Assembly: GCF_026805325.1 (NCBI RefSeq)
Contig: NZ_JAPRAT010000012.1
Span: 1 to 64,000, forward strand
Length of the DNA: 64,000 nt
Reading direction: 5' to 3'
DNA from: Natronobacillus azotifigens
GTDB taxonomy: Bacteria > Bacillota > Bacilli > Bacillales > Amphibacillaceae
The notes beneath the pieces were generated by a model that worked only from the letters and a program-made list of their open reading frames with translations, did no database searches and was not told where the DNA came from. A program made the translations under genes and the position numbers. Position 1 is the first letter of the stretch, and the number at the start of each line of letters is the position of its first letter. This document shows positions 25,036-34,553 of this stretch, in pieces.

Positions 25036-26322
25036 ATGCCGAAAAAAATTGGTTTTGCGCGAGGGTATATGGCGAAGTGGTTATTTTACGCTACGTTAAT
25101 TGGAATTGGTGGAGGTATATCTGCGCTATTGTTAAATACGGCTATTAATTGGGTTTCTCAATGGGGTAACCGTGTTCCCCTAGTGATTGCCCCAGTTATA
25201 GGGGGAATTTTGGTCTCTCTTTTATTTAAGATAGATCCGAATGTTTCAGGGTCAGGAACGCCAAAATATATTGATGGAATTAATTTGTTTAAAGGACGGA
25301 TCACCAAGAGAACTTGGTTAACCAAACTTTTAGCTTCTGCTTCCACCATTGGTTTTAATGGAAGTGGTGGTGTCGAGGGGCCAATGCTTTTAATGGGTGG
25401 TAGTTTGGCGAACTGGCTGACGTCCATACCTTTTATTAATCGCAGGATCAATAAAGAAGACCGAAGAATTCTAACAGTATGCGGTGCGGCTGGCGCGATT
25501 GGCGCTATATTCCGATCACCATTAGGTGGCGGTATTTTTGCAGCAGAACTTCTATATAAGTCCTCTTTACATTATAGTGATATGTTTCCTGCTATTTTAT
25601 CCTCTACAATGGGTTTTGTTGTTTATGCAACATTTGGTAAAACAGATCCATTGTTTACTATTCCAGCATATTTACCGAATCCCGCTAATGTACTATACTT
25701 TATCCTTGCTGGTGTTTTAGCTGGTTATGCAGCGCTTTTATTTATGACGATCTATCATAAAGTGGATAAACTTGGAGATCGACTTTCGAAAAAAAAATTC
25801 GGGGGTTATCTACCGGTTTTGGGTGGAATACTCACAGGTATCGTGTTAATTTACTTCCCAGAAGCGGGCGGTACGGGTTCTAGCTTTATTCAACAAATCA
25901 TAGAGAGTTCTTTCCATACACATTTTTTGATTCTTCTACTATTAGCAAAAATGTTAGCTACAGCTTTTACCGTAGGCTTTCGTGGTAGTGCAGGACTAGT
26001 TATTCCCGCTCTTTTTATTGGAGCAGTAACAGGTGGCATTATCGGGAATTTTTTAGCTCCAACGAGTGTGGACCTTGCTTCTTCCATGGTAATAGCGGGA
26101 ATGGCAGCAAGTCTTTCGAGTATTGCAAATGCACCGATTGCTGCAGCAGTTATGTTGATCGAAATGGTTGGGTTTCAAGTTGGTGGCGCTGCGGTGGTAG
26201 GTAGTGTGATGGGCTTTATCGTAGGGCAGAAGAAAATGATTTATGTGGATATGCATCATGACGATCCGGATTTTCGTTCAGGTAAAGAATTTCGTAAAAT
26301 TGATCGTTATTTTGAAAAATAG
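25036..26322 (+). CDS. CLC-family chloride channel or H+/Cl- exchanger
   Basis: A 428-residue protein with AAGGAGAG 9-10 bases before ATG. It has ten or more hydrophobic segments. The CLC ion-path motifs are readable: GSGTPKYIDGI (GSGxP), GSGGVEGPMLLMGG (GxxGxEGP; the usual Arg or Lys is Val here) and RGSAGLVIPALFIGAVTGG (GxxxP). There is no CBS domain after the membrane part. The typical exchanger glutamate lies in the GVEGP motif, so proton coupling is possible. It probably handles chloride or fluoride at the membrane. Confidence 0.9.
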   Translation: MPKKIGFARGYMAKWLFYATLIGIGGGISALLLNTAINWVSQWGNRVPLVIAPVIGGILVSLLFKIDPNVSGSGTPKYIDGINLFKGRITKRTWLTKLLASASTIGFNGSGGVEGPMLLMGGSLANWLTSIPFINRRINKEDRRILTVCGAAGAIGAIFRSPLGGGIFAAELLYKSSLHYSDMFPAILSSTMGFVVYATFGKTDPLFTIPAYLPNPANVLYFILAGVLAGYAALLFMTIYHKVDKLGDRLSKKKFGGYLPVLGGILTGIVLIYFPEAGGTGSSFIQQIIESSFHTHFLILLLLAKMLATAFTVGFRGSAGLVIPALFIGAVTGGIIGNFLAPTSVDLASSMVIAGMAASLSSIANAPIAAAVMLIEMVGFQVGGAAVVGSVMGFIVGQKKMIYVDMHHDDPDFRSGKEFRKIDRYFEK

Positions 26323-26330
26323 AATAAATC

Positions 26331-26367
26331 AAAAAAACACTTCGAATCGAATTGAAGTGTTTTTTTT
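26331..26367 (+). terminator. Terminator after the CLC gene
   Basis: AAAAACACTTC pairs with GAAGTGTTTTT around AATCGAATT. Confidence 0.85.
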
Positions 26368-26525
26368 GATGGTAAAAGTGAATTTTTTACTGTTTCGAAT
26401 TGACTATTTACAAATAAAGGATACATAACTTGTATAATCATCTTCAATAAATCGTAATAATTTTGATTTACGATTGACTAACTACTTAGTATTGATTATA
26501 GTAAATAAATGTATAGCGAAAATAG

Positions 26526-26597
26526 TAATCATTACGATTTAAGTGAGGTAATATTTCTCTGTGGTGCAACATAATATACATTAAATCGTAATGATTA
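26526..26597. repeat. 17-bp perfect inverted repeat with 38-bp spacer
   Basis: TAATCATTACGATTTAA (26526-26542) and TTAAATCGTAATGATTA (26581-26597) are exact reverse complements. A partial third arm, AAATCGTAAT, lies near 26449, followed by GATTTACGATT. The region has no convincing gene. It may be a regulator site pair, a long hairpin RNA or the remains of a mobile element. Confidence 0.75.
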
Positions 26598-26807
26598 TGC
26601 TTTGTGATGTGGTGAAACCCATATTCAGTGATACTTAAATCAGCTGGGTTTTCGATTTCCTCCAACATGTTGTTAGTTTAACTATATGGTGTACTAGCAT
26701 CTGTTACTTCGACTTAAACAACTTTCATTCTTCATTTGTTTCGAAGTGGAAGTCTTACGTTAGGGTGCTTTTAAAAAATAATAAAACGAAAGGGTGGGAC
26801 TGTAAAA

Positions 26808-28334
26808 ATGAAAAAAACAATCTATAAAATCACTGCAATTATCTTGTTCATTTTTCTTATCGGCTGTGAAGATGCGAATGATCTATCGGAGGATATCGAT
26901 CAAGAAAATAAATCCCTGACATTGTTATTTAGCTTTCCTTCTTCTACCATTGACCCACATCAAGATTGGATGGGAGTTCGTGCTGGGATTGCTGAGACGC
27001 TAGTGAAGATTGATCAAGATTTATCTATTCAACCATGGCTGGCTGAAAATTGGGAACAAGAAGATGAGCAAACTTGGAGATTTACGCTGAGAGAGGGTCT
27101 TACATTTCATGATGATACCCCTGTTGATGGAAATGCGGTCAAAGCATCGTTCGAAAGATTGTTAGAAGTAAATGATGCGATGGCTAACAATTTAAAAATT
27201 GAATCCATTGAAGCGGATGGACGAGACATATTATTTGTAACTTCTGAATCCTACCCAACGTTTGTTTCAGAATTGGTACATACGAATACTTCCATTATTA
27301 AGGTGGATACAGAAAATATCAATGAACAACCAATCGGAACAGGACCATTTCAAGTAGTTGATTTTACTACAGAGTCAAAAATTGAACTTGAACGCTATGA
27401 GGATTATTGGGATGGGGTAGCACTTATTGATAAGGTAACGGTTCAGTTCAATTCAGACGGAAATGTGCGTGGATTAGCACTTCAATCAGGAGAAGCGGAT
27501 ATTGCTTATCATTTACCGCCAGAAACGCTAGCTCCAATTGAACAAAGAGACGACCTCCGAGTTGAATCTGTATCGAGTTTACGTGTGCATTTCCTTCTAT
27601 ACAATATGAAAAGCTCACCACTACAAGATCAAAACGTAAGACAAGCGTTAGACTTACTTATTGATCGTCAAATAATCGCTGACGAAATCATGGCAGGTCA
27701 TGCAACGGTAGCGAATGGACCTTTTCACCCGGATTTTTCTTTTTCCAATGATGGCGCACCGGAAAGTTATGATCCTGAACAAGCTGAATCATTATTGAAG
27801 CAAGCTGGTTATCAAAAAAATGCAGATGGTCAACTTGAAAAAGATAACGAAGTACTTCAACTCACCTTAGCAACGTATCAAGGGAGACCTGAATTACCAC
27901 AAATGGCTCAATATCTTCAAGCCGAAGCATCGAAACTTGGAATTGAAATAAATATCGTTACGGTTGAGAATGTTGATGCGTATCTATGGGAACAACAAAC
28001 GGAATGGGATCTTGTTACGTACTCGATGTTGAGTGCTCCAAGAGGAGATGGTGGTTACTTCCTTAATGTAGCCTTTTCGCCAGATGGTTCTCTAAACCCT
28101 GGAGATATTTATATAGAAGATGTAAATGCATTGATTACACAATTGAATCAAACGTCAACGATTGAGGAACGAATTCAACTGCAAAAACAAATGGTTGATA
28201 TTATTCAAGAGGAAGTACCACAATCGTATATCGTGTACCCACATATTATTGTTGGTGTGAATAACCGGGTGAAAAATTGGACACCAGGATCTGAAGAATA
28301 TTATCTCATAACAAATGAACTTGATCTTGAATAA
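26808..28334 (+). CDS. Nickel/oligopeptide/opine-type ABC transporter substrate-binding lipoprotein
   Basis: A 508-residue solute-binding protein of family 5. The lipobox FLIGC places the lipid-modified cysteine at residue 20. The fold motifs ETLVKIDQDLSIQPWLAENWE, WRFTLREGLTFHDDTPVDG, GTGPFQVV and NVRQALDLLIDRQ are clear. It most resembles NikA/CntA-type proteins that bind nickel or metal-metallophore complexes, but peptide binding cannot be excluded. It is the first gene of a five-gene importer operon (two permeases, two ATPases) that ends with a MATE gene. AAAGGGTGGG precedes the start. Confidence 0.85.
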   Translation: MKKTIYKITAIILFIFLIGCEDANDLSEDIDQENKSLTLLFSFPSSTIDPHQDWMGVRAGIAETLVKIDQDLSIQPWLAENWEQEDEQTWRFTLREGLTFHDDTPVDGNAVKASFERLLEVNDAMANNLKIESIEADGRDILFVTSESYPTFVSELVHTNTSIIKVDTENINEQPIGTGPFQVVDFTTESKIELERYEDYWDGVALIDKVTVQFNSDGNVRGLALQSGEADIAYHLPPETLAPIEQRDDLRVESVSSLRVHFLLYNMKSSPLQDQNVRQALDLLIDRQIIADEIMAGHATVANGPFHPDFSFSNDGAPESYDPEQAESLLKQAGYQKNADGQLEKDNEVLQLTLATYQGRPELPQMAQYLQAEASKLGIEINIVTVENVDAYLWEQQTEWDLVTYSMLSAPRGDGGYFLNVAFSPDGSLNPGDIYIEDVNALITQLNQTSTIEERIQLQKQMVDIIQEEVPQSYIVYPHIIVGVNNRVKNWTPGSEEYYLITNELDLE

Positions 28335-28480
28335 AAAAAGCACTGAATCTAATTTTTAGTGTGTTTCCACAACAGATGCGGAAAGAAAACAATCGTTTTT
28401 TTACCCCCTATGAATCAGTGAGTGATGTTTGATACTCACTGATTTATGTTTTACTTAATTGAAAGGTATGGAGGTGTGTT

Positions 28481-29434
28481 ATGCGACTTGTTTTTTCGAT
28501 GATCGGGAAACGTATTACTCAATTACTTATTATGTTTTTACTATTATCCTTCATTACTTTTGTGTTAATGAAGTTGACACCGGGGGATCCAGTCAGAACT
28601 ATTTTAAATGTAGAAGATGTTTCAACGACAACTGCTCAAGAAGAACTAATCAAACAACAGTACGGATTTGATCGTCCTATTTTGATTCAATATGGGGAAT
28701 GGTTAAGCAATGTTGTGCAATTAGACTTGGGGGAATCCATTATCGCTAAGCAACCAGTGCTTCAGCTGATCATCAATCGTTTACCTGCTTCAGTTGCTTT
28801 AACGATAGGAGGATTAGTTGCTCTTTTAGTCATTGCGGTTCCTTTTAGTGTCTTAGCAGCTATTTATGAAAATAAATGGCCAGATTATTTGTGTAGAGGG
28901 GTGGCAATCATCGGAGCTTCTATCCCTAGCTTCTGGTTAGGATTGCTGCTGATTTTCTTTTTTTCCTTACAACTTAATTTGTTACCAGTAATGGGAAGAG
29001 GAACGTTAGCGCATTACATTTTACCGTCCGTCACATTGGGAATGGCAATGGCTCCTGTTTATATAAAATTATTGCGTGAACAATTGATTGATATTTTACA
29101 GAGTTCCTATATAGAGTCTGCTATCGCTCGTGGAATTCCTCGATGGAGAATCTTGTTGTTTCATGCTATACGTGGAAGTTTGATTCCGTTAGTAACGATG
29201 TTCGGTTTAAGTATTGGAAGCTTACTAGGCGGAATTACAGTTATTGAAATGCTTTTTTCGTGGCCAGGTATGGGAGAATTAATTGTAAATGCCGTTACAC
29301 AAAGAGACTATCCACTGATTCAAGGTTATATCATTGTCGTTGGATCTTTAGTAGTCTTCATTAATCTATTGGTTGATCTAATTACGATGTTAATTAATCC
29401 TCAAATTATGCAGGAAGCGAGACGTGCGCAATGA
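28481..29434 (+). CDS. ABC transporter permease (NikB/DppB type)
   Basis: A 317-residue permease with GGAGG 6 bases before ATG. It starts with a conserved N-terminal helix and MKLTPGDPVRTIL. There are about six helices, with the EAA-like loop SYIESAIARGIPRWRILLFHAI coupling to an ATPase, and GGITVIEMLFSWPGMGELIVNAV near the end. It overlaps the next permease gene by four bases (ATGA). It is separated from the binding-protein gene by 146 bases with no obvious terminator T-run, so one operon is likely. Confidence 0.92.
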   Translation: MRLVFSMIGKRITQLLIMFLLLSFITFVLMKLTPGDPVRTILNVEDVSTTTAQEELIKQQYGFDRPILIQYGEWLSNVVQLDLGESIIAKQPVLQLIINRLPASVALTIGGLVALLVIAVPFSVLAAIYENKWPDYLCRGVAIIGASIPSFWLGLLLIFFFSLQLNLLPVMGRGTLAHYILPSVTLGMAMAPVYIKLLREQLIDILQSSYIESAIARGIPRWRILLFHAIRGSLIPLVTMFGLSIGSLLGGITVIEMLFSWPGMGELIVNAVTQRDYPLIQGYIIVVGSLVVFINLLVDLITMLINPQIMQEARRAQ

Positions 29435-30273
29435 AAAAAGGAAATGCAACGCTATTTAATCTTCCGATAACAACAAAATTAGGAATTACTCTTGTGTCCT
29501 TTCTGTTGATCCTTATCTTTTTTGGTGAATGGATCATGCCATATGATCCATTTCAAATAGACATGAACAATCGTTTAGAGAGCATGTCACACCAGCATTG
29601 GTTAGGCACAGATCAGCTAGGAAGAGACATTTTTTCTCGGATTGTTTACGGTGCTAAGCTTACGATCGGATTAGGGGTAATTACTATTATCTTATCTGTC
29701 ATTGTCGGTGTACCAATCGGTCTTATTTCTGGTTTTAGTGGTGGCAAAATCGATGCTGTATTTATGCGTATCATTGATGCCATTCTCACATTTCCTGATT
29801 TTATTTTAGCAATAGCGATAGCTGGTTTATTAGGGCCAAGCTTGACAAACATTGTCATTGCCATTGTTCTTGTTCGGTGGATTGTTTATGCACGTCTTGT
29901 TCGCAGTCAGGTACTGGAACTAAAGCAACAAGAATATATCCTCGCATCAAAAATCAGTTATTCAAGTAAGTGGCGAACCATAAGGATGCATATTTTACCA
30001 CATCTCATACCAACAATTATTGCGATTGGTGCTGTAGATGTCGGAAAAGTTATTCTGCTAATTTCATCATTATCTTATATTGGACTCGGTGCGCAACCGC
30101 ATATTCCAGAATGGGGAGCAATGTTAAATGATGGACGAGGATATTTTCAAGTTGTACCAGCATTAATGATGTATCCAGGCTTAGCGATTATGCTAACTGT
30201 GTTGATTTTTCATTTACTTGGAGATGGATTAAAGAATCGTTTTGATATTAGAAAAAGGGGGCTGAGGAAATGA
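29431..30273 (+). CDS. ABC transporter permease (NikC/DppC type)
   Basis: A 280-residue permease. It begins with a cytosolic N-terminus and a helix, followed by HWLGTDQLGRDIFSRIVYGAKLTI, the signature of DppC/NikC proteins. Five further helices follow, and the coupling loop is QEYILASKISYSSKWRTIRMHILPH. LSYIGLGAQPHIPEWGAML is conserved near the C-terminus. Its start overlaps the NikB-type stop, and its end overlaps the next gene by four bases. Confidence 0.92.
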   Translation: MKKGNATLFNLPITTKLGITLVSFLLILIFFGEWIMPYDPFQIDMNNRLESMSHQHWLGTDQLGRDIFSRIVYGAKLTIGLGVITIILSVIVGVPIGLISGFSGGKIDAVFMRIIDAILTFPDFILAIAIAGLLGPSLTNIVIAIVLVRWIVYARLVRSQVLELKQQEYILASKISYSSKWRTIRMHILPHLIPTIIAIGAVDVGKVILLISSLSYIGLGAQPHIPEWGAMLNDGRGYFQVVPALMMYPGLAIMLTVLIFHLLGDGLKNRFDIRKRGLRK

Positions 30274-31091
30274 AAGACCAGCTTATTTCAATCGAGCATC
30301 TGTTTGTTACATTGAATGGAAGTCATCAGCCACTACTTGAAGACGTGAACCTAACCATAAAGATGGGGGAAATGGTTGGTCTAATTGGAGAAAGTGGAAG
30401 TGGAAAGAGCCTCACTTCCCGAGCGGTTACAGGACTTCTACCTAAAGAAATGCGTGTAAGTGGTCGTATTTCTTATGGTGGTAATAACTTATTGGAACTA
30501 AGTGACAAAGAACGGTATAAACAATTAGGGATCAAAATTGGTTATATATTTCAAGATTATCGTGGAAGTTTCACTCCTTTTATCCGTATTGGTAAACAAA
30601 TGACAGAAACCATTCGTACTCATATAAAGCTCACAAAAAAACAATCCGAGCAATTAGCTAGAGAGGTGCTAAATGAGGTGGGTTTGGAGGATAAAACGAT
30701 CTATCATCGTTTTCCTTTTCAATTAAGCGGTGGGCAAATTCAAAGAGCGGCCGTTGCGATGACTTTAGCTTTAAAGCCCGAGTTAATTATTTGTGATGAG
30801 ATGACTACGGCTTTAGATGTCATTACAGGAGAAAAAGTATTAAATTATCTTGCTAAAGTTCAAAAAGAAACAGGTTGTGCAGTTCTAATTATCACTCATG
30901 ACCTTGCTCAAGCCTATAAACACACGAATCGAATATATGTGATGCAGCAAGGCAGAATTGTTGAAGAAGGTCTGTCTGAGGAAGTGCGTTGTCATCACAA
31001 ACATCCTTATACAAAAAAATTATGCTCCTGTTTGCTTGCATTACCGGGTGAAGATTTGATTACTACAGCTAGTCAGGTGATGGTGAAATGA
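30270..31091 (+). CDS. ABC transporter ATP-binding protein (NikD/DppD type)
   Basis: A 273-residue ATPase. Walker A is GESGSGKSL (residues about 39-47), the signature is LSGGQIQRAA, Walker B is LIICDEMTTALD and the H-loop is ITHDLAQA. ATP/opine/peptide-type features are present, including the C-terminal HPYTKKLCSCL stretch common to Opp/Dpp/Nik ATPases. Four-base overlaps at both ends make it part of a tightly coupled operon. Confidence 0.92.
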   Translation: MKDQLISIEHLFVTLNGSHQPLLEDVNLTIKMGEMVGLIGESGSGKSLTSRAVTGLLPKEMRVSGRISYGGNNLLELSDKERYKQLGIKIGYIFQDYRGSFTPFIRIGKQMTETIRTHIKLTKKQSEQLAREVLNEVGLEDKTIYHRFPFQLSGGQIQRAAVAMTLALKPELIICDEMTTALDVITGEKVLNYLAKVQKETGCAVLIITHDLAQAYKHTNRIYVMQQGRIVEEGLSEEVRCHHKHPYTKKLCSCLLALPGEDLITTASQVMVK

Positions 31092-31861
31092 AGACTCTAA
31101 CAATAGAAAAATTAACGAAAAGTTATGCTAAGGAGACAGTAGCACTAGATGAATTTTCTCTTGGAATAGATCAAGGAGGATGCATTGGAATTGTAGGGGA
31201 AAGTGGTAGTGGGAAAAGTACTCTTGCTCGTATTCTTTTAGGATTAGAATCCTTCGATCAAGGTCAAATTCTATTTAAAGGATTACAAATACCACCAAAG
31301 AAAAAGAAGGATTATCGTGATTATCGACGAGATGTTCAAATGGTCTTTCAAGATGCTACGAGTGCATTAAATCCTAAGTTACCAATTTGGAAAATTATAT
31401 TAGAACCATTAGATAACTTTAAGGAAGTAAAACCTTCTTTTATAAAAGAGGACGGTTTGTCTAGAAAAGCTGTCGCGAGTCACTTATTAGAAATGGTGGG
31501 GTTAGAGCGAGAATTCGTTGATCGATATCCTTATCAATTAAGTGGTGGACAAAAACAACGTGTGAGTATCGCTAGAGCAATCAGTCTTGAACCTAGTTTG
31601 TTAATATGTGACGAACCAACCGCAAGTTTGGATGTAACTGTACAATTTCAGATTTTAGAATTACTAAAGAAATTACAAGAAGAAACCAACATGACGATTC
31701 TATTTATTTCTCATGATATTCGAGCCGTTACTTTTCTTTGTGAAAAAATTGTTGTTCTAAAGCAAGGCATCATTGTTGATCATTTCCATATGAAAGATTT
31801 ATATAAGAAAAATCGTCATCTTTATACAAAGCAATTGATCAAGGTGGCGTCATTATCATAA
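31088..31861 (+). CDS. ABC transporter ATP-binding protein (NikE/DppF type)
   Basis: A 257-residue ATPase. Walker A is GESGSGKSTL, the Q-loop is QMVFQDATSALNPK, the signature is LSGGQKQRV, Walker B is LLICDEPTASLDV and the H-loop is FISHDIRAV. It is the second ATPase of the heterodimeric motor with the gene upstream, overlapping it by four bases. The MATE gene starts 23 bases after its stop. Confidence 0.92.
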   Translation: MKTLTIEKLTKSYAKETVALDEFSLGIDQGGCIGIVGESGSGKSTLARILLGLESFDQGQILFKGLQIPPKKKKDYRDYRRDVQMVFQDATSALNPKLPIWKIILEPLDNFKEVKPSFIKEDGLSRKAVASHLLEMVGLEREFVDRYPYQLSGGQKQRVSIARAISLEPSLLICDEPTASLDVTVQFQILELLKKLQEETNMTILFISHDIRAVTFLCEKIVVLKQGIIVDHFHMKDLYKKNRHLYTKQLIKVASLS

Positions 31862-31884
31862 ATTACCTAGTTGAAGGAGTATAA

Positions 31885-33252
31885 TTGAAGCACATGAACA
31901 CCACTCTTCCTAATAAAAATAGCAAAATAACGAATAATTCTATGTATCTTAAACTAGCAGTTCCTTTAATTATATCTGGTGTGTCTACTCCGATTTTAGG
32001 GGCGGTTGATACTGCTGTTGTTGGAAGAATGACAGACCCGTCTTACATTGGAGGGGTTGCAATTGGCACGGTTATCTTTAACACCATGTATTGGTTGTTA
32101 GGATTTCTTCGTGTAAGCACAAGTGGATTTACTGCACAAGCTGAAGGAGCGAATAACGAAAAAGAAATTGTTTTATCATTATTACGTCCAATGATTATCT
32201 CCATTCTATGTGGACTTTTATTTATTCTTTTTCAAAAACCAATATTGAACATTTCCCTTACTTTGATGGGAGGAAGTGACGCAGTTTTATCATCTGCAGA
32301 AACATACTTTTCTATTCGGATCTGGGGTGCTCCGTTTATTTTATTAAGCTATACCATTATCGGATGGTTAATCGGACTCGGGAAAGTAGGATTATCTTTA
32401 ACTACTCAAATTGCTATGAATCTACTTAATATTGTGTTAGATATTCTTTTTGTGCTTGTTTTTAACATGGGCGTTGCTGGGATTGCTTATGCAACTGTCC
32501 TTTCAGAAATTAGTGTGATTTTGACTGCTATCATTTTTGTGTTTTTTCATCACCGCGCAAGGATAAAAGCAATATCGTTTCATTTGTTACTGAATCGACG
32601 TTCATTGGTTCATATGTTTCAAGTGAATCGGGATTTATTTTTGCGAACGATCTGTTTGCTTATAATGACATTTACTTTCACTTCGATTAGTGCAAGTATG
32701 GGGGAAAGCATTTTAGCTGCAAATGCGATTATGCTGCAAATTCAATATATTATGGCTTACTTTTTTGGTGGTTTTGCCAATGCATCAAGTATTTTAGTTG
32801 GGAGAGCAATTGGTAAAAAACATATCGACACTTATAAACTAGCTCTTACTTATTCAGCTAAATGGGGATTATTTTCCGCTTTTCTTATGTCCCTTACTAT
32901 TTTCTTATTCGGTAATCATATACTTGGCTTTTTCACAACGATAGAAGAAGTACAAGCAATTGCTAGTCAATTATTAATCTGGATGATTATTTTTCCGTTT
33001 ACGGGCTTTTGGGGCTTACAGTTGGAGGGGATTTTTTCTGGAGCAACAGAAGCTACTGCGATAAGAAATTCTATTTTACTTGCTTTACTTGTATTTTTTA
33101 TTACGATGGCCATCTTTATTCCAAGTTATAGTTATCATGGTGTATGGCTTGCTTTTGTTTTATTTAGTTTATCGAGATCTTTCTTTTTGTCTTTATCTAT
33201 TAAGAAATTAACGAATACTTTTCCACAGAAAACTAGTACTCTCGTGAATTAA
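31885..33252 (+). CDS. MATE family efflux transporter (DinF-like)
   Basis: A 455-residue protein starting at TTG, 5 bases after AAGGAG; the next ATG is three codons in and too far from the site. It has twelve helices and begins MYLKLAVPLIISGVSTPILGAVDTAVVGRM, typical of DinF-type MATE exporters. It is the last gene of the Nik/Opp/Cnt-like importer operon. In metallophore systems an exporter of the free chelator often sits next to the importer of the metal complex, so this pump may play that part; that is inference. Confidence 0.9.
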   Translation: MKHMNTTLPNKNSKITNNSMYLKLAVPLIISGVSTPILGAVDTAVVGRMTDPSYIGGVAIGTVIFNTMYWLLGFLRVSTSGFTAQAEGANNEKEIVLSLLRPMIISILCGLLFILFQKPILNISLTLMGGSDAVLSSAETYFSIRIWGAPFILLSYTIIGWLIGLGKVGLSLTTQIAMNLLNIVLDILFVLVFNMGVAGIAYATVLSEISVILTAIIFVFFHHRARIKAISFHLLLNRRSLVHMFQVNRDLFLRTICLLIMTFTFTSISASMGESILAANAIMLQIQYIMAYFFGGFANASSILVGRAIGKKHIDTYKLALTYSAKWGLFSAFLMSLTIFLFGNHILGFFTTIEEVQAIASQLLIWMIIFPFTGFWGLQLEGIFSGATEATAIRNSILLALLVFFITMAIFIPSYSYHGVWLAFVLFSLSRSFFLSLSIKKLTNTFPQKTSTLVN

Positions 33253-33290
33253 TAATCATCATAATAATTATCCAATGGAACATATCTTTT

Positions 33291-33435
33291 CCCGGAGCAA
33301 CCGTCCGTAAGTTTCAAAACAACAGAAAATCTAAGGCGTACAAGTGGTTAGTCTCTCAATGGTTCAAGCTACTTTAGACCTTCTTTTAGAGTGTTAGGAA
33401 AATCGATAACCGGATGGATTTAAGTTTCACTTTAT
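33291..33435 (+). repeat. Dispersed structured repeat, copy H (degenerate)
   Basis: The left end CCCGGAGCAACCGTCCGTAAG is intact and the right end TTAAGTTTCACTTTAT is near-intact. Stem 1 and stem 2 are scrambled. It abuts copy I directly, which defines the unit ends. Confidence 0.75.
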
Positions 33436-33613
33436 CCCGGAGCAACCGTCCGTAAGACTCCCACTTCAAAATAATGAGAATATCAAGTTGTTTAAGTGGG
33501 AGTAACGGACGCTAGCACCCCAAATGGTTCAAAGGCCTTTAGGTCATCCTTTAGGGCTAACAATCAGTGGGGGAATACCTAAAAACCCCCCACTGATTGA
33601 AGTTTCACTTTAT
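33436..33613 (+). repeat. Dispersed structured repeat, copy I (full length, longest)
   Basis: All parts are present: the CGTCCG/CGGACG and ACTCCCACT-type arms, an inner AATAAT/GTTGTT stem that pairs through two G-U wobbles, the AAAGGCCTTTAGGTCATCC insert and the 13-bp CAATCAGTGGGGG hairpin. The wobble pairs suggest the structure is kept at RNA level. Confidence 0.9.
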
Positions 33614-33620
33614 CCAGTAA

Positions 33621-33657
33621 AAAAAGCAAAGTGCTCCTAATCAGCACTTTGCTTTTC
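33621..33657. terminator. Bidirectional terminator between MATE and cupin genes
   Basis: AAAAGCAAAGTGCT pairs with AGCACTTTGCTTTT around CCTAATC. A- and T-runs on both sides suit termination in both directions. Confidence 0.85.
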
Positions 33658-33806
33658 TGTTTGATAAGGATATGATAAAAATGTTCCACGAGATAACAAC
33701 ATTAATAGCGTTCAACTCATAATTTATTGTCTACTCTGATGTTCCAATCCTTGTATGAGTAACGGAGGATCTTTGGACTGTCCCCTAATAAAAATACTTC
33801 TTTCCA

Positions 33807-34340
33807 TTAATAAGCGTAGTGTGGACTAGCTTCTCTTTTTGTTCGATGTACTGTTCCGTGACGATGTTCTGGTGGTGCGTAGATCGAATAGACTTTAAGC
33901 GGTGTACGGCCAGTATTGATAATGTTATGCCATTTACCAGCAGGAATAAATATAGCGTAATTCGGATAAACTTCTTCTTGGAAGTTTAGTTGATTTTTTC
34001 TATCCCCCATTTTTACAATTCCCTGCCCTTGTTCCACTCGAATAAATTGGTCGTGATCATGGTGAACCTCTAAACCAATATCATCGCCAGCATTTATATG
34101 CATTAGTGTAAGTTGCATATACTTTCCTGTCCAGAGAGCGGTTCGAAAATTCGTGTTTTTTTTCGTAGTTTCCTTTATATTTACTACAAATGGTGAAGGT
34201 CCGTAATCTCTCCAAGGGAAATGTTGTAAATGATTGTTCCAATATGCTCCCCCTTTATGGTGAGGATGTAAGTTGTTATAAAAATGGTGGTGATGACTCA
34301 TCGGATAAAAAGACTGATATGGTTGATGTGTAGGATACAT
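33807..34340 (-). CDS. Cupin-domain protein with His/Tyr-rich N-terminus
   Basis: About 177 residues from the ATG at 34340, which has AAAGGAAG 7 bases upstream. Residues 1-45 are rich in His, Tyr and Pro (PMSHHHHFYNN, HPHHKGG). The cupin domain holds the metal-ligand pattern LEVHHDHDQFIRVEQGQG and a second motif PAGKWHNIINTG, typical of small sugar-isomerase-like cupins. The His/Tyr-rich leader recalls spore-coat or surface-associated proteins of spore-formers. The substrate is unknown. It is transcribed alone. Confidence 0.82.
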   Translation of the reverse strand: MYPTHQPYQSFYPMSHHHHFYNNLHPHHKGGAYWNNHLQHFPWRDYGPSPFVVNIKETTKKNTNFRTALWTGKYMQLTLMHINAGDDIGLEVHHDHDQFIRVEQGQGIVKMGDRKNQLNFQEEVYPNYAIFIPAGKWHNIINTGRTPLKVYSIYAPPEHRHGTVHRTKREASPHYAY

Positions 34341-34430
34341 CTGATTTCTTCCTTTCATAGCTATTTTAATAAACAGTTTGAATTTTTACATATCATTCTA
34401 TTCTTTTTCGCTATGTATTGTGCCTATATA

Positions 34431-34545
34431 GTAAAACTTCGATCATTGGGGCTTTTAGGTTTTCCCCACTGATTGTTAGTCCCAAAGGATGACCTAAAGG
34501 CCCTTGAAACCTTCAGGGTGCAAGCGTCCGTTACTCCCACTTCAT
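34431..34545 (-). repeat. Dispersed structured repeat, copy J (inverted, 5' part only)
   Basis: Inverted copy holding stem 2 (degenerate ATCATTGGGGC/CCCCACTGATTG), the AAAGGATGACCTAAAGGCC insert and GCGTCCGTTACTCCCACTTCA. The distal CCGGAGCAACC arm is missing. It ends just before the stop of the DUF6273-like gene. Confidence 0.8.
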
Positions 34546-34553
34546 TTGATCTC

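Noticed and set aside
26486..26668. 60-codon minus-strand frame
   Set aside because: It contains the 17-bp inverted repeat, has no ribosome binding site and an odd His/Tyr-rich composition.
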